From assembly GCF_004340785.1 (NCBI RefSeq), contig NZ_SLXS01000011.1, positions 19,881 to 83,880 on the forward strand: a stretch of DNA of 64,000 nt, given 5' to 3'. Both the position numbers and the translations under genes were made by a program. The notes beneath the pieces were generated by a model. That model was given only the letters and a program-made list of their open reading frames with translations, searched no databases and was not told the origin of the DNA. Shown here in pieces: positions 17,079 through 28,084 of this stretch. The number at the start of each line of letters is the position of its first letter. Position 1 is the first letter of the stretch. This DNA is from Tumebacillus sp. BK434 (GTDB taxonomy: Bacteria; Bacillota; Bacilli; Tumebacillales; Tumebacillaceae).

Positions 17079-18626
17079 TTAGTGTTTGAAGTGACGTACA
17101 GACGTGAAGATCATCGCGATGCCCGCTGCATCGGCTGCTGCGATCGAATCGGCATCTTTGATCGAACCGCCCGGCTGGATGATCGCCGTCACGCCGGCAG
17201 CTGCTGCCGCCTGCACAGTGTCGGCCATCGGGAAAAAGGCGTCGGACGCCAGCACGGCTCCTTTTGCCAGTTCGCCTGCCTGCTCAATCGCGATCTTCGC
17301 CGCGCCGACGCGGTTCATTTGGCCTGCGCCAACGCCGATCGTGCGGTCTTCGCTGGCGAGGACGATGGCGTTCGATTTGACATGTTTGACCACTTTCCAC
17401 GCGAAGAGCAACTGCTTCAGCTCGTCTGCGGTCGGTTGACGCTTCGTCACCACTTGCACGTCCGCTGCGGTGACCGCTTTCAGGTCGAGGTCTTGGATCA
17501 GCAGACCGCCTTGCACTTTCAGCGTCGTGCGCGGCTCGCCGAGTCCCGGGATGCCGCCTTGCGGGGTCATCGCCACGGTCATCACGCGCAGATTTTTCTT
17601 TTGCGTCAAAATCTCCATCGCCTCTGCCGTGTAGGACGGCGCGAGGATGATCTCCAGGAACAGCTCGCTCATCTTCTGCGCGGTCGGGGCGTCCACTTCG
17701 CGGTTCAGAGCAACGATGCCGCCGAAGATCGAGACCGGGTCGGCCTCGTACGCTTTGATGTAAGCATCATAGATGTTCTCGGCGATGCCGACGCCGCACG
17801 GGTTGGTGTGCTTGATCGCGACGACGGCCGGTTCGGTGAACTCCTGCACGATGGAGAGCGCCGCGTTGGCGTCGTTGATGTTGTTGTAGGACAGCTCTTT
17901 GCCGTGCAGCTGTTTGGCCCCGGCGATGGTGTGGTGCGCGGCGCCCGGTTCGGCGTAGAACGCTGCTTGCTGGTGCGGGTTCTCGCCGTAGCGCAGGTCC
18001 TGCACTTTTTCGTAAGTGACAGTCAGGCGCTCCGGGAACTCCTCGCCGGTCGCTTTGGACAGGTATTGGGAGATCAGCGCGTCGTAAGCGGCGGTGTGGC
18101 GGAATACTTTCGCGGCCAGGGCGAGTTTCTCATCGCGGGACAGCGGGTTGTTGTTGTCGAGCGCGTCGATGATGCGGGCATAGTCGCTGCTGTCGACGAC
18201 GACGGCGACGTCCTGATAGTTTTTCGCCGCCGCGCGCAGCATCGACGGGCCGCCGATGTCGATGTTTTCGATGGCGTCTTCGAACGAGACGTTCGGCTTC
18301 TCGATCGTCGCCTGGAACGGGTAGAGGTTGACGAAGACGTAATCGATCGGCTGGATGTTCAGGCCGCCGATTGCGCCCATGTGCTCGTCGTTCGAGCGGA
18401 TCGCCAGCAGGCCGCCGAAGATGTTCGGATGCAGGGTCTTCACGCGGCCGTCCATGATTTCCGGGAAGCCGGTGATGTCCGAGATGTTCGTGACCGGCAC
18501 ACCCGCGTCCTGGAGCAGTTTATGCGTGCCGCCGGTGGACACGACCTCCACGTCATGGCGGACCAGCGCTTGCGCCAGCTCGACGACGCCCGTCTTGTCC
18601 GATACTGAGATCAGTGCGCGTTTCAT
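17079..18626 (-). CDS. purH: Bifunctional AICAR formyltransferase / IMP cyclohydrolase
   Basis: A 515-residue enzyme carrying out the last two steps to IMP. The N-terminal cyclohydrolase domain begins [33 protein letters not shown], and the C-terminal formyltransferase part contains [12 protein letters not shown] and [12 protein letters not shown], with the catalytic Lys-His pair in IKHTNPCG. The ATG at 18626 is preceded by GGAGGAA. An upstream in-frame extension exists but lacks a ribosome binding site. It lies between purN and purD. Confidence 0.97.
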   Translation of the reverse strand: MKRALISVSDKTGVVELAQALVRHDVEVVSTGGTHKLLQDAGVPVTNISDITGFPEIMDGRVKTLHPNIFGGLLAIRSNDEHMGAIGGLNIQPIDYVFVNLYPFQATIEKPNVSFEDAIENIDIGGPSMLRAAAKNYQDVAVVVDSSDYARIIDALDNNNPLSRDEKLALAAKVFRHTAAYDALISQYLSKATGEEFPERLTVTYEKVQDLRYGENPHQQAAFYAEPGAAHHTIAGAKQLHGKELSYNNINDANAALSIVQEFTEPAVVAIKHTNPCGVGIAENIYDAYIKAYEADPVSIFGGIVALNREVDAPTAQKMSELFLEIILAPSYTAEAMEILTQKKNLRVMTVAMTPQGGIPGLGEPRTTLKVQGGLLIQDLDLKAVTAADVQVVTKRQPTADELKQLLFAWKVVKHVKSNAIVLASEDRTIGVGAGQMNRVGAAKIAIEQAGELAKGAVLASDAFFPMADTVQAAAAAGVTAIIQPGGSIKDADSIAAADAAGIAMIFTSVRHFKH

Positions 18627-18661
18627 AAGGTAAGTTCCTCCGTTCAGTTCGTCTCTCTCCA

Positions 18662-19270
18662 CTACTTGTTCTCTGTCTCGATCTTGCCGTTCACAAGCCG
18701 GATCTGTCCGGTCAAAAATTGCGCCGCCACTTCCGGCAACACGCGGTGCTCGGCCGCATGGATCTTCTCGGCCAGCGACTCCAAGCTGTCTGCGGGATCG
18801 ATCATGACCGTCTCTTGGCGGATGATCGGGCCGGTGTCGACGCCTTCGTCGATAAAATGCACGGTGACGCCGGTGTATTTCACGCCCGCTTCGAACGCAT
18901 CGCGAATCGCGTGCAGGCCTGGGAACAGCGGCAGCAAGGACGGGTGCAGGTTGATCGTCCGCCCCGCGTACGCTTCCAAAAAAGTCGGCCCGCAGATGCG
19001 CAGGTAGCCCGCCAGCACGATATACTCCACACCGCGCGTCCGCAGGTCGGCCACCACTTGCGCCTCGTAGGCCGCTTTGTGATCAAACTCTTTCGGTGAA
19101 TAAACGAGCACAGGAACCTCCGCTGCCTCTGCTCGTTCGATCACTTTCGCCCCCGGCCGGTCACAGACCAGACAGGCCAGTTCGGCGTCGATCTTGCCTT
19201 CCTGTACCCAATTGATCAGGACCTGGGCGTTCGACCCAGATCCTGATGCAAAAATTGCAAACTTCGCCAT
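18662..19270 (-). CDS. purN: Phosphoribosylglycinamide formyltransferase
   Basis: A 202-residue enzyme using 10-formyl-tetrahydrofolate to formylate GAR. It starts [16 protein letters not shown] (nucleotide-binding loop). The catalytic centre shows in [13 protein letters not shown] and the downstream His-Asp pair in [17 protein letters not shown]. Standard length for the folate-dependent form; no formate-dependent PurT is present in the window. It is 4 bp downstream of purM and 35 bp upstream of purH. Confidence 0.96.
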   Translation of the reverse strand: MAKFAIFASGSGSNAQVLINWVQEGKIDAELACLVCDRPGAKVIERAEAAEVPVLVYSPKEFDHKAAYEAQVVADLRTRGVEYIVLAGYLRICGPTFLEAYAGRTINLHPSLLPLFPGLHAIRDAFEAGVKYTGVTVHFIDEGVDTGPIIRQETVMIDPADSLESLAEKIHAAEHRVLPEVAAQFLTGQIRLVNGKIETENK

Positions 19271-19274
19271 CTGC

Positions 19275-20309
19275 TTAAATCCCCTTCAGCTGAACGTCGT
19301 GCGGACCTTCGATGATCGCGCCGATGATGTTCGCTTCTTCGCCAAGCTCCGTTGCCGCTGCCACGATGTCTTTCGCCTGTTCAGCGGGCACGATCAAGAT
19401 CATGCCGATGCCCATGTTGAACGTGCGGAACAGGTCGAACGACTCGATGTTGCCGAGGCGGCGCATCGTGTTGAACACCTGATGGATCGGCCACGAGCCG
19501 ACTTGGATCTCCGCCGACAGCCCTTCCGGCAGCGCCCGCGGGATGTTTTCCAAAAATCCGCCCCCGGTGATGTGCGCCATCGCGTGGATGTCGAAGCGCT
19601 CCAGCAGGTTCAAGATCGTCTTCACGTAGATCTTGGTCGGGGTGAGCAGCACTTCGCCGAGCGGCTGCCCGATCTCCGGGAACACATGGTCGAGCGAGTA
19701 TTCGTTGTCGCCGAAAAACAGCTTGCGCACCAGCGAGTAGCCGTTGGAGTGAATCCCGCTCGAGGACAGGCCGACGATCAGGTCGCCCGCCTGGACGTTC
19801 CTGATGTCGATCAGCTTCTCCTTGTCGACCACGCCGACGGTGAAGCCGGCGATGTCATATTCGCCGTCCTGGTACATGCCCGGCATCTCCGCCGTCTCGC
19901 CGCCGATCAGCGCGCAGCCGGACTGTTCGCAGCCGTCGGCGATGCCTTTGACGATGCTTTCGATCGTCTCCGGCACCACTTTGCCTGTCGCGAGGTAGTC
20001 GAGGAAAAAGAGCGGTTCCGCGCCCATCACCACGATGTCGTTGACGCACATCGCCACCGCATCGATGCCGATCGTGTCGTGTTTGTCCATCGCAAACGCC
20101 AGCTTCAGCTTGGTGCCGACGCCGTCCGTGCCGGAGACCAGCATCGGGTTCTTGTATTTGGATACGTCGAGCTGGAACCCGCCGCCAAATCCGCCGAGCA
20201 TCGTCGCCACTTCCGGGCGCATCGTGCGCGCCACGTGGGATTTCATGCGGTTGACCGCTTCGTTGCCCGCGTCGATGTCGACGCCCGCCGCTTTGTACAG
20301 TTCGCTCAT
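19275..20309 (-). CDS. purM: Phosphoribosylformylglycinamidine cyclo-ligase (AIR synthetase)
   Basis: A 344-residue enzyme closing the imidazole ring to give aminoimidazole ribonucleotide. The N-terminus reads [19 protein letters not shown]. The conserved glycine-rich active-site segments [25 protein letters not shown] and [13 protein letters not shown] are all present. The start is ATG 20309 behind a textbook AGGAGG; an upstream extension into purF sequence is rejected. It belongs to the PurM/PurL ATP-binding superfamily. Confidence 0.97.
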   Translation of the reverse strand: MSELYKAAGVDIDAGNEAVNRMKSHVARTMRPEVATMLGGFGGGFQLDVSKYKNPMLVSGTDGVGTKLKLAFAMDKHDTIGIDAVAMCVNDIVVMGAEPLFFLDYLATGKVVPETIESIVKGIADGCEQSGCALIGGETAEMPGMYQDGEYDIAGFTVGVVDKEKLIDIRNVQAGDLIVGLSSSGIHSNGYSLVRKLFFGDNEYSLDHVFPEIGQPLGEVLLTPTKIYVKTILNLLERFDIHAMAHITGGGFLENIPRALPEGLSAEIQVGSWPIHQVFNTMRRLGNIESFDLFRTFNMGIGMILIVPAEQAKDIVAAATELGEEANIIGAIIEGPHDVQLKGI

Positions 20310-20320
20310 TTTGTATCCTC

Positions 20321-21763
20321 CTAGCGATCCATGATCGATTTGCTCAGGTCTTCGTACACTTCGGTCGGGTATTTCCCGTTGAAGCATGCGTTGCAGTGTC
20401 CGTGGTCTTTGCCGTCCATGATGCCAAACGCCTGCATCATCGTCCCTTCCGTCAGGTAGGAAAGCGAATCGGCGCCGATGTATTCGCGAATCTCTTCGAC
20501 CGTCTTGTTCGACGCGATCAGCTCATGGCGGGCCGAGGTGTCGATGCCGTAGAAGCAGGAATGCGTGACCGGCGGCGAGGCGATGCGCACGTGCACTTCC
20601 ACCGCGCCCGCTTCGCGCAGCATGTCGACGATGCGGCCCGAGGTGGTGCCGCGGACGATCGAGTCGTCGATCATCACGACGCGCTTGCCTTCGACGATCT
20701 TGCGCACCGCGTTCAGCTTGAGCTTGACGCCGCGCGCGCGCAGCTCCTGGCTCGGCTGGATGAAGGTGCGGCCGATGTAGCGGTTCTTGATCAGGCCGAT
20801 CTCGTACGGGATGCCCGACTCTTCCGCATAGCCGATCGCCGAGGAGATCGAGGAGTCCGGCACGCCGATGACGACGTCCGCTTCCACCGGATGCTCGCGG
20901 TACAGCAGCTTGCCGAAATCTTTGCGCACCGCATGGACGTTAAAACCGTCGATGTCCGAGTCCGGACGCGCAAAGTAGATGTATTCGAACGTGCACAGCG
21001 CGCGCTTCGCCGCGCTGGCAAAGCGGGTCGATTCGATGCCGTCTTTGGAGATGATCAGCATCTCGCCAGGCTCGATGTCGCGGACGATCTCCGCGCCGAT
21101 CGTGTCGAAGGCGCAGGATTCGGAGGAGACGCAGTACGCGTCGCCGATCTTGCCGAGCACCATCGGGCGCAGGCCGTTCGCATCGCGCATCGCGTACAGC
21201 TTGTCGTCTGTCAAAATGCAGAACGCATACGCGCCTTTGACGATCGACAGAGCTTCGCGGATGTTGTCCGCCATGTCCGGATTGCCGGCGCGGGCGATCA
21301 GGTGGGCGACCACTTCCGTGTCGGAGGTCGATTGGAAAATGGCGCCGCGGCGCTCGAGGAAGCTGTGCAGCTGGTGCGCGTTGACGAGGTTGCCGTTGTG
21401 CGCCAGCGCCATGTTGCCGCGCTGGAAGTTGAACACCAGCGGCTGCGCGTTCAACAGCTGCGAAACGCCCGTCGTGGAGTAGCGCACATGGCCGACGGCC
21501 GACTGACCTTTGGACAGACGAGGCATGGCCTCGTTCGGAATTGCTTCCGCAACGAGACCCATGCCTTTCTGATGATACAGTTTCATGCCGTCAACCGTGG
21601 CGATCCCGGCCGACTCCTGGCCGCGGTGCTGCAGCGCGACCAAGGCGTAATAGGTCAGTTGTGCCGCATTCGGATGTCCGAAGATCCCAAACACGCCGCA
21701 CTCTTCATGCCATTTGTCAAAGATCTCGTCGTCGGTCATGTCCCTGTTCAGTTCATCAGACAT
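20321..21763 (-). CDS. purF: Amidophosphoribosyltransferase (purine step 1)
   Basis: A 480-residue enzyme converting PRPP and glutamine to phosphoribosylamine. Cys22, in HEECGVFGI, is the glutaminase nucleophile; the 21 residues before it correspond to the propeptide removed in the Bacillus-type enzyme (11 residues there), so this propeptide is longer. An ATG at codon 9 would shorten it. The PRPP loop [20 protein letters not shown] lies near residue 365. Cysteines that ligand the regulatory [4Fe-4S] cluster in B. subtilis PurF appear as CAFD(T), the CFYGID segment and HCNACF. Its start overlaps the end of purL by 16 bp. Confidence 0.96.
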   Translation of the reverse strand: MSDELNRDMTDDEIFDKWHEECGVFGIFGHPNAAQLTYYALVALQHRGQESAGIATVDGMKLYHQKGMGLVAEAIPNEAMPRLSKGQSAVGHVRYSTTGVSQLLNAQPLVFNFQRGNMALAHNGNLVNAHQLHSFLERRGAIFQSTSDTEVVAHLIARAGNPDMADNIREALSIVKGAYAFCILTDDKLYAMRDANGLRPMVLGKIGDAYCVSSESCAFDTIGAEIVRDIEPGEMLIISKDGIESTRFASAAKRALCTFEYIYFARPDSDIDGFNVHAVRKDFGKLLYREHPVEADVVIGVPDSSISSAIGYAEESGIPYEIGLIKNRYIGRTFIQPSQELRARGVKLKLNAVRKIVEGKRVVMIDDSIVRGTTSGRIVDMLREAGAVEVHVRIASPPVTHSCFYGIDTSARHELIASNKTVEEIREYIGADSLSYLTEGTMMQAFGIMDGKDHGHCNACFNGKYPTEVYEDLSKSIMDR

Positions 21764-23982
21764 GGGATGGCTCCTCTCCAAGTGGCTTCCAAATGCTCGA
21801 CCTTGTCTTCCACCACGGTGCTGCCGTTGACGCGGATCGTCAGCGCCTCGCCGCCGAGGATGCCCAGTGCGGTGAAGGTAACGCTCTGATCCGCCATCAA
21901 GGCTTCAAAAGCCGCTTCGTTCTCCTGCTTCACTTCGACGATGATGCGGGACGCCGCTTCGCCAAACAGAATCTCATCGAGGCGCTGTTCGGACGCGATC
22001 TCGATCGTCGCGCCGATCTGGCCGCCGATTGCCGACTCGGCCAGCGCCACGGCGAGGCCGCCCTCGGCGAGGTCGTGTGCCGCTGCGATCAGGCCGGATT
22101 GGATCGCGACAAGCGTCGCGTGCTGCACCGCTTTTTCCACGTTCAGGTCGAGCGGCGGCGCATCGCCGGCGATCGTGTCGTGCACGACACGCAGGTACTC
22201 GGAGCCGCCGATCTGGCCGGTCGCTGCCGGGCCGATCAGGTAGACTTTGCTGCCTTCCGCTTTGAACGCTTGCGTGGTGATATGGCCGGTGTCTTCGATC
22301 AGGCCGACCATCCCGATGATCGGGGTCGGGTAGATGTCGACGTCGTTGGTCTGGTTGTACAAGGAGACGTTGCCGGAGATGACCGGCGTCTCCAGCACGC
22401 GGCACGCTTCGGAGATGCCGGCGCAGCTCTCTTCGAACTGGTAGAAGATCTCCGGCTTCTCCGGCGAGGAGTAGTTGAGGCAGTCGGTGACAGCCAGCGG
22501 TTTCGCGCCGGAGCAGACCAGGTTGCGCGCCGATTCGGCGATCGTGTGCGCGCCGCCCGTATACGGGTTGAGGTACACATAGCGTCCGTTGCCGTCGGTG
22601 CTCATCGCCAGCGCCTTTTGGGTGCCGCGGATGGAGACGACAGCCGCATCGGAGCCCGGGCGCACGACGGTGTTGGTGCGCACCATGTAGTCGTATTGCT
22701 GATAAACGTACTCTTTGGACGCGATGGTCGGCGTGCGGAGCAGTTCATGCAAGGTGTCGGTCAGGTTGTCCGGCACGGTCACGCCCGCTGCGTCAAACGC
22801 CAGCGTCGCATCGAGGTAGGCAGGACGCTGGGACGGACGGTGGTAGACCGGCGCGTCGTCGACCAGCGTGGTGACGACGATCTCAGCGACCGTCTCGTCT
22901 TCCCACTTCAGACGGAGCATGCCATCGTCTGTGACGCGGCCGATGACGGCAGCTTCCAGACCCCATTTTTCAAAAATCTCGGTCGCGATGTGCTCTTTGC
23001 CTTTTTCCATGACCACGAGCATGCGCTCTTGCGATTCGGACAGCATCATCTCGTACGGGGTCATGCCTTCTTCGCGGCACGGCACTTTCGTCATGTCCAG
23101 CTCAATGCCGGAACCGGCGCGGGCTGCCATCTCCGAGGAGGAGGAAGTCAGGCCTGCTGCGCCCATGTCCTGAATGCCGATCACGTCGCCGGTGGCGATC
23201 AGTTCGAGGCAGGCTTCGAGCAGCAGCTTTTCCATGAACGGGTCGCCGACTTGCACGGCGGAGCGCTCTTTGCTGTGCGGGTCTTCGGTGGATGCGAAGG
23301 TCGCGCCGTGGATGCCGTCGCGGCCGGTGCGGGCGCCGACGGCGAGCACCGGGTTGCCGACGCCGCTTGCGAAGCCCTTCGCGATCTCATCGTGCGTCAT
23401 GATGCCGACGCACATCGCGTTGACCAGCGGGTTGTGACGGTAGCGGTCGTCGAACACCACTTCGCCGCCGACGGTCGGGATGCCGATGCAGTTGCCGTAG
23501 CCGGCGATGCCGGAGACGACGTTCGAGAAGAGGTAGCGGTTGTGCACGTTGTCATCGCCTTCGATCTCACCGAAGCGCAGCGAGTTGAGCAGCGCGATCG
23601 GGCGCGCGCCCATCGTGAAGACGTCGCGGATGATACCGCCGACGCCGGTCGCCGCGCCTTGGTACGGCTCGATCGCAGACGGGTGGTTGTGCGATTCGAT
23701 CTTAAAGGACACGGCGAGGTTGTCGCCGATGTCGATGATGCCGGCGTTTTCGCCCGGGCCTTGCAGGACGTGCGGACCCGAGGTCGGGAACTTTTTCAAA
23801 ACCGGGCGGGACGATTTATAGGAGCAGTGTTCAGACCACATGACCGAGTAGATGCCCGTCTCGGTGTAGTTCGGCTGACGGCCCATCAAGGAGACGATGC
23901 GCTCATACTCTTCGTCATTCAGCCCGAACGTGCGATAGATTTTGTCGTCAGCAATTTGCTTGGGAGTCGGTTCGTTACGCAC
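21748..23982 (-). CDS. purL: FGAM synthetase large subunit (small PurL)
   Basis: A 744-residue subunit of the Gram-positive type, lacking the fused glutaminase domain, which is supplied by PurQ, with PurS as the third component. It converts FGAR to FGAM with ATP and glutamine-derived ammonia. Recognisable segments are [38 protein letters not shown] and [16 protein letters not shown]. Length is usual for this class (about 740). The start overlaps purQ by 8 bp and the end overlaps purF, consistent with tight translational coupling. Confidence 0.97.
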   Translation of the reverse strand: MRNEPTPKQIADDKIYRTFGLNDEEYERIVSLMGRQPNYTETGIYSVMWSEHCSYKSSRPVLKKFPTSGPHVLQGPGENAGIIDIGDNLAVSFKIESHNHPSAIEPYQGAATGVGGIIRDVFTMGARPIALLNSLRFGEIEGDDNVHNRYLFSNVVSGIAGYGNCIGIPTVGGEVVFDDRYRHNPLVNAMCVGIMTHDEIAKGFASGVGNPVLAVGARTGRDGIHGATFASTEDPHSKERSAVQVGDPFMEKLLLEACLELIATGDVIGIQDMGAAGLTSSSSEMAARAGSGIELDMTKVPCREEGMTPYEMMLSESQERMLVVMEKGKEHIATEIFEKWGLEAAVIGRVTDDGMLRLKWEDETVAEIVVTTLVDDAPVYHRPSQRPAYLDATLAFDAAGVTVPDNLTDTLHELLRTPTIASKEYVYQQYDYMVRTNTVVRPGSDAAVVSIRGTQKALAMSTDGNGRYVYLNPYTGGAHTIAESARNLVCSGAKPLAVTDCLNYSSPEKPEIFYQFEESCAGISEACRVLETPVISGNVSLYNQTNDVDIYPTPIIGMVGLIEDTGHITTQAFKAEGSKVYLIGPAATGQIGGSEYLRVVHDTIAGDAPPLDLNVEKAVQHATLVAIQSGLIAAAHDLAEGGLAVALAESAIGGQIGATIEIASEQRLDEILFGEAASRIIVEVKQENEAAFEALMADQSVTFTALGILGGEALTIRVNGSTVVEDKVEHLEATWRGAIPCLMN

Positions 23983-24655
23983 CTTGTTTGTCCCTCCATG
24001 CTTTCAGAATCGACGTGAACAGCGCTTTGCCGTCGGCCGAGCCCAGCAGTTCGTGCACAGCACGCTCCGGGTGCGGCATCATGCCCAGCACGTTGCCCGC
24101 TTCGTTGCAGATCCCGGCGATGCGCTCCAGCGAACCGTTCGGGTTGTGCTCGTGATAGCGGAAGACGATCTGGTTGTTCGCTTTCATCTTCGCCAGGGTC
24201 TCTTCATCCACATGGTAGTTGCCTTCGCCGTGGGCGATCGGGATGTTGATCACTTGGCCTTGCTCGTAGTCGGACGTGAACGGCGTGCTGTTGTTCTCGA
24301 CGACGAGCGGCGAGATCGCGCAGCGGAACTGCAGGTGGTCGTTGTGGCGCAGTGCGCCCGGCAGCAGGCCGGACTCGGTGAGGATCTGGAAGCCGTTGCA
24401 GATGCCGATGACAAATTTGCCGTTGGCAGCTTCACGCTTTACCGCTTCCATCACCGGGGAAAAACGGGCGATTGCGCCGCAGCGCAGGTAGTCGCCATAG
24501 GAGAAGCCACCCGGTACGATGATGGCGTCATAATCGGACAAGTCGGTGGTCGTGTGCCAGACCGGCTCGACGCTTTCGCCGAGCACGTCTTCCACCGCTT
24601 TCACTGCGTCGATGTCACAGTTGGAACCCGGAAAAACCAGGACGGCGAACTTCAT
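23975..24655 (-). CDS. purQ: FGAM synthetase glutaminase subunit
   Basis: A 226-residue class I glutamine amidotransferase. The nucleophile Cys is in GICNGFQIL (about residue 85) and the His-Glu pair is near the end in MMPHPERAV. The N-terminus [15 protein letters not shown] is diagnostic for PurQ. It feeds ammonia to PurL; the complex assembles with PurS. It lies between purS (3 bp) and purL (overlap). Confidence 0.97.
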   Translation of the reverse strand: MKFAVLVFPGSNCDIDAVKAVEDVLGESVEPVWHTTTDLSDYDAIIVPGGFSYGDYLRCGAIARFSPVMEAVKREAANGKFVIGICNGFQILTESGLLPGALRHNDHLQFRCAISPLVVENNSTPFTSDYEQGQVINIPIAHGEGNYHVDEETLAKMKANNQIVFRYHEHNPNGSLERIAGICNEAGNVLGMMPHPERAVHELLGSADGKALFTSILKAWRDKQGA

Positions 24656-24658
24656 CGT

Positions 24659-24907
24659 TTAGGCCTCCACAAGTTCGAATTCGTATTTTTCGATCACGGT
24701 GTTGGCGAGCAGTTTTTCGCACATTTCGGTCACGCGCGCTTCCGCTGTTGCCTTGTCGGTCGTGTTGATTTTCAGTTCGAGGAATTTGCCGATGCGCACA
24801 TCGTTCACTTCGCTGTAGCCCAGCGCGTGCAGCGACTTGGTGACGGCGGTGCCTTGCGGATCGAGTACAGATTGCTTCAAGGTGACGTGAATGCGAGCGA
24901 TGATCAT
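24659..24907 (-). CDS. purS: FGAM synthetase PurS subunit
   Basis: An 82-residue protein that bridges PurQ and PurL. The sequence [20 protein letters not shown] and [14 protein letters not shown] is the PurS signature. The ATG at 24907 overlaps the purC stop by 4 bp. Length is standard (about 84). Confidence 0.96.
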   Translation of the reverse strand: MIIARIHVTLKQSVLDPQGTAVTKSLHALGYSEVNDVRIGKFLELKINTTDKATAEARVTEMCEKLLANTVIEKYEFELVEA

Positions 24908-25623
24908 ACTTCGACTCCTCCCAGACGGCGCAGCATCTCTTGATACGCTTCTTCTACATTGCCCATGTCGCGGCGGAAACGGTCTTTGTCGAGCTTCTCG
25001 TTGGTGTCCGCATCCCAGAAGCGGCAGGTGTCCGGGGAGATCTCATCGGCGAGGATCAGTTCGCCTTGCGGAGTGATGCCGAATTCGAGTTTGAAGTCGA
25101 CGAGTTTGACTTTGCGGTCCTTGAGGTAGCCGATCAGGATGTCGTTGATCTTGCGGCCGTACTCGGCCATCTTCGCCACCGTCTCCGGGGTAGCCAGTTC
25201 CAGCACGTCGATATGCGAATCGTTGATCAGCGGGTCGCCGAGGTCGTCGTTTTTGTAGTAGAACTCGACGACCGCTCTCGGCAGCACGGTTCCTTCCGGC
25301 AGGCCGAGGCGCTTCGCCAGGGAGCCGGCAGCGATGTTGCGGACCACCACTTCAAGCAGGACAATTTCGACTTTTCGAACCAGTTGCTCGTTGTCGTTCA
25401 GCTTGGAGATGAAGTGGGTCGGGATGTTTTGCTCGTTGAGCATCTCCATGAAGATGGTGGAGATGGCGTTGTTGAGCTGGCCTTTGCCGGTGATGGTGCC
25501 TTTCTTCTCACCGTTGAATGCGGTGGCGTCGTCTTTGTATTCCACGATATATTGATCCGAGTGGTCGGTATGATAAACGCGTTTTGCTTTGCCTTCGTAG
25601 AGCATTTCGCCTTTGGTGGTCAT
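24904..25623 (-). CDS. purC: SAICAR synthetase
   Basis: A 239-residue enzyme joining aspartate to CAIR with ATP. The N-terminus is [14 protein letters not shown] and the core contains [17 protein letters not shown] and [27 protein letters not shown]. The ATG at 25623 follows AAAGGAGG; an upstream in-frame extension is not supported. A hairpin with a T run lies between purB and this gene. Confidence 0.97.
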   Translation of the reverse strand: MTTKGEMLYEGKAKRVYHTDHSDQYIVEYKDDATAFNGEKKGTITGKGQLNNAISTIFMEMLNEQNIPTHFISKLNDNEQLVRKVEIVLLEVVVRNIAAGSLAKRLGLPEGTVLPRAVVEFYYKNDDLGDPLINDSHIDVLELATPETVAKMAEYGRKINDILIGYLKDRKVKLVDFKLEFGITPQGELILADEISPDTCRFWDADTNEKLDKDRFRRDMGNVEEAYQEMLRRLGGVEV

Positions 25624-25641
25624 GTTAGAAATCCTCCTTTT

Positions 25642-25714
25642 AATAAAAACACCGGGACTCACTCCCCGCCTCCTCTCGGTCAAGGGATGAAGGCGGTCCG
25701 GCAGTCAAGCCCCG
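25642..25714 (-). terminator. Hairpin with T-run inside the pur operon (purB-purC gap)
   Basis: Minus strand CCGGGGCTTGACT pairs, with G-U pairs, with AGTGAGTCCCGG, enclosing a second CCGCCT/AGGCGG stem, then GTGTTTTTATT. It looks like a partial terminator or attenuator separating purE-purB from the rest, or an RNA processing site. It sits 19 nt before the purC start. Confidence 0.45.
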
Positions 25715-25734
25715 GATGTGGATGTATTTACAGC

Positions 25735-27027
25735 TTACAGGCCGAGACGGTCGAAGATCGTATCGACGTGCTTGAGGTGCCAGTTGTAGTCGAAGCAGTC
25801 GTCGAGCTCCGCTTGCGACAGGTGCGCGGTGATCAGCTCGTCGCTCTCCACGATGTCGCGGAAGGAGCGCTGCTCTTCCCAGGATTGCATCGCGCGGGCT
25901 TGGACGGTGTCGTACGCTTTTTCGCGGGTCAGGCCTTTGTCGATCAGAGCGAGCAGGACGCGCTGGGAGTAGATCAAGCCGAATGTGCGGTCCATGTTGC
26001 GCTTCATGTTTTCCGGGAACACGGTCAGGTCTTTGATGATGCGAATCATCTTGCGCAGCATGTAGTTGACGAGAATCGTGCTGTCCGGGATGATCACGCG
26101 CTCAACCGACGAGTGCGAGATGTCGCGCTCATGCCAGAGCGGCACGTTTTCGTACGCCGCCAGCGAGTTGCCGCGCAGGATGCGCGCGAGGCCGGAGACT
26201 TGCTCACAGGAGACCGGGTTGCGCTTGTGCGGCATCGCCGAGGAGCCTTTTTGGCCTTTGTAGAACGGCTCTTCCGCTTCGCGGAACTCGGTTTTCTGCA
26301 GGGCGCGGATCTCGGACGCGATCTTGTCCAAGGTGCAGCCGATGATCGCCAGCGTGCTCATGTAGTGCGCGTGGCGGTCGCGCTGCAAGGTCTGCGTGGA
26401 GATCGGCGATGCCTTCAGGCCGAGCTTCTCGCAGACGAACTTTTCCACAAACGGGTCGATGTTCGCGTAGGTGCCGACGGCGCCCGACATCTTGCCGTAC
26501 TCGATGGTGTCGCACGCTTGGCTGAAGCGCTCCAGGTTGCGCTTCATCTCTTCGTACCACAGGCCGACTTTCAGGCCGAACGTGGTCGGTTCGGCGTGCA
26601 CGCCGTGCGTGCGGCCCATCATGACGGTGTATTTGTGCTCTGTTGCTTTCGCGCCGAGCACTTCGATGAAATCTTCGATGTCTTGACGGATGATCTGGTT
26701 GGCTTGGCGGATCTGGCTGGACAGCGCGGTGTCGACGACGTCGGTAGAAGTCAGGCCGTAGTGCACCCATTTCGACTCTTCGCCGAGCGATTCGGACACG
26801 GCGCGGGTGAAGGCGACCACGTCGTGGCGGGTCGATTCTTCGATCTCCAGGATGCGCTCGACGGTGAACGTTGCTTTTTCACGGATCAGCTTCACGTCTT
26901 CTGTCGGGATCACGCCGAGTTCTGCCCAAGCTTCGCATGCGAGAATTTCAACTTCGAGCCAGTTGGCGAAGCGGTTGTGCAGTTCCCAGATCTTGCCCAT
27001 TTCCGGTAAGGTGTAACGATCGATCAC
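25735..27027 (-). CDS. purB: Adenylosuccinate lyase
   Basis: A 430-residue fumarase-superfamily lyase acting twice: SAICAR to AICAR, and adenylosuccinate to AMP. The family signature [15 protein letters not shown] is at about residue 262-276, with the catalytic Ser in this flexible loop, and the His-containing segment [14 protein letters not shown] is near 140. It starts at GTG 27027 (GGGAGGAACC upstream). It directly follows purE; in B. subtilis purK lies between them, but there is no room for it here. Confidence 0.97.
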   Translation of the reverse strand: MIDRYTLPEMGKIWELHNRFANWLEVEILACEAWAELGVIPTEDVKLIREKATFTVERILEIEESTRHDVVAFTRAVSESLGEESKWVHYGLTSTDVVDTALSSQIRQANQIIRQDIEDFIEVLGAKATEHKYTVMMGRTHGVHAEPTTFGLKVGLWYEEMKRNLERFSQACDTIEYGKMSGAVGTYANIDPFVEKFVCEKLGLKASPISTQTLQRDRHAHYMSTLAIIGCTLDKIASEIRALQKTEFREAEEPFYKGQKGSSAMPHKRNPVSCEQVSGLARILRGNSLAAYENVPLWHERDISHSSVERVIIPDSTILVNYMLRKMIRIIKDLTVFPENMKRNMDRTFGLIYSQRVLLALIDKGLTREKAYDTVQARAMQSWEEQRSFRDIVESDELITAHLSQAELDDCFDYNWHLKHVDTIFDRLGL

Positions 27028-27079
27028 AGTTGGTTCCTCCCAAAGTCCCCAATGATAGCAGGTCTGTAAGTTGTAAAGT

Positions 27080-27592
27080 TTAGTTGTTCAGGTATGCTTC
27101 CACGCCGATGGTTTGCAGTTTTTCGTCTTTCGCAATCACTTCGGCGGCGAGTTGTTCACGGTAGGTGACGAGGCGGTTCGCGAGGTCTTCATCTGCACCG
27201 GCGAGAATCTGTGCAGCCAGCAGGCCTGCGTTGTATGCACCGTTGACGGCGACCGTTGCGACCGGGATGCCCTTCGGCATCTGCACGATCGCGTAGAGCG
27301 CGTCGACGCCTTGGATCGCGCCGCCTTGGATCGGCACTCCGATCACCGGCAGGGTGGTGCATGCTGCCACCACGCCCGGGAGATGCGCAGCGAGGCCGGC
27401 GCCGGCGATGATCGCGCCGAAGCCGTTTTCGCGTGCTTCACGCGCAAGTTTCATCGTTTTGTCCGGCACGCGGTGTGCGGAAGAAACGCGGATCTCCGTT
27501 TCCACTTCCAGCGCTTGCAGCGCTTTTGCCGCTTCGTTCATCACTTTCAAGTCAGAGTCGCTACCCATGAGAATCAGTACTTTTTTTGCCAT
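27080..27592 (-). CDS. purE: 5-(carboxyamino)imidazole ribonucleotide mutase / AIR carboxylase
   Basis: A 170-residue enzyme of the PurE family. The N-terminal [14 protein letters not shown] binds the phosphate, SSAHRVPD carries the catalytic His, and [14 protein letters not shown] and [30 protein letters not shown] complete the active site. It is the first gene of the purine operon, 231 nt behind the riboswitch aptamer. No purK follows, so it may act directly on AIR and CO2 or rely on a PurK encoded elsewhere; the sequence itself looks more class I-like than like the divergent animal type. Confidence 0.95.
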   Translation of the reverse strand: MAKKVLILMGSDSDLKVMNEAAKALQALEVETEIRVSSAHRVPDKTMKLAREARENGFGAIIAGAGLAAHLPGVVAACTTLPVIGVPIQGGAIQGVDALYAIVQMPKGIPVATVAVNGAYNAGLLAAQILAGADEDLANRLVTYREQLAAEVIAKDEKLQTIGVEAYLNN

Positions 27593-27666
27593 TGTCGTTT
27601 CCCTCCAATTAGTGAACCAGCGTTAGTTTTTAGCAAATCCTCTGGTGCTACACGCAAAAGTTTCAT

Positions 27667-27740
27667 AAAAAAGCCCAGATGGGTAGAATTCGTCGCTGCA
27701 CCTGGTGCTGTCGAGCGAAACCTACCCGCCTGGGCTTTTC
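27667..27740 (-). terminator. Riboswitch terminator before purE
   Basis: Minus strand AAAAGCCCAGgCGGGTAGG pairs across a long loop with CTACCCAtCTGGGCTTTTTT, about 17 bp with a mismatch, followed by T. It is the expression platform of the upstream guanine aptamer: ligand binding should favour it. Confidence 0.85.
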
Positions 27741-27823
27741 TCCCTTCGGTGTCATGTCCACTCCTGGTAGACATGTGAATCGCTTGGACCTACTCAGAGC
27801 GAGCGGAACCCTAGATTCACTTT

Positions 27824-27890
27824 CGTTCGTAGTCCGGCGATTCCGGTCGCCGGGTAGAGACTCTCAGGCCAATCCCCGAGTATATACGAG
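27824..27890 (-). promoter_or_regulatory. Guanine riboswitch aptamer of the purine operon
   Basis: Read on the minus strand: P1 TCGTA at 27889, J1/2 TATA, P2 with the L2 loop around GGGGATTGGCC, J2/3 GTCTCTAC, P3 CCGGCGACCGGAATCGCCGG, then J3/1 GACTA and the closing TACGA. The discriminating base is C in GACTA, the guanine/hypoxanthine type rather than adenine. Loop and junction residues match the purine riboswitch consensus. It lies between the promoter and a terminator hairpin. Confidence 0.93.
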
Positions 27891-27921
27891 CTATTGTCGG
27901 TTGATGTCATTGTCTACCGTA

Positions 27922-27951
27922 AGCATACCAAAAGCGATCTGGGCACGTCAA
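27922..27951 (-). promoter_or_regulatory. Sigma-A promoter of the purine operon
   Basis: Minus strand TTGACG (27951-27946), 18-nt spacer, TATGCT (27927-27922), about 32 nt upstream of the riboswitch. Confidence 0.8.
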
Positions 27952-27954
27952 CGT

Positions 27955-28000
27955 AAAATACGAACATTAGGCGTGAACATTTTATGATCGTTCGAATTTT
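27955..28000. promoter_or_regulatory. PurBox pair (PurR operator) of the purine operon
   Basis: AAAATACGAACATT (27955-27968) and, inverted, ATCGTTCGAATTTT (27987-28000). Each has the CGAAC core and flanking A/T of the Bacillus PurBox (AWWWCCGAACWWT, one or two mismatches each), in opposed orientation with an 18-bp gap as in B. subtilis pur control regions. The same arrangement recurs before guaA. Confidence 0.75.
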
Positions 28001-28084
28001 GGCCCGTTTTTCTCGCCCAGACATAGTTTTCGGCCCGCGCCAATAGACTGGTAGTAGAGCCGGAACTGTATGGAGTGATTGGAC

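Noticed and set aside
21541..24018. An 825-codon plus-strand frame over purL
   Set aside because: Antisense shadow of purL and flanks, without start signals.
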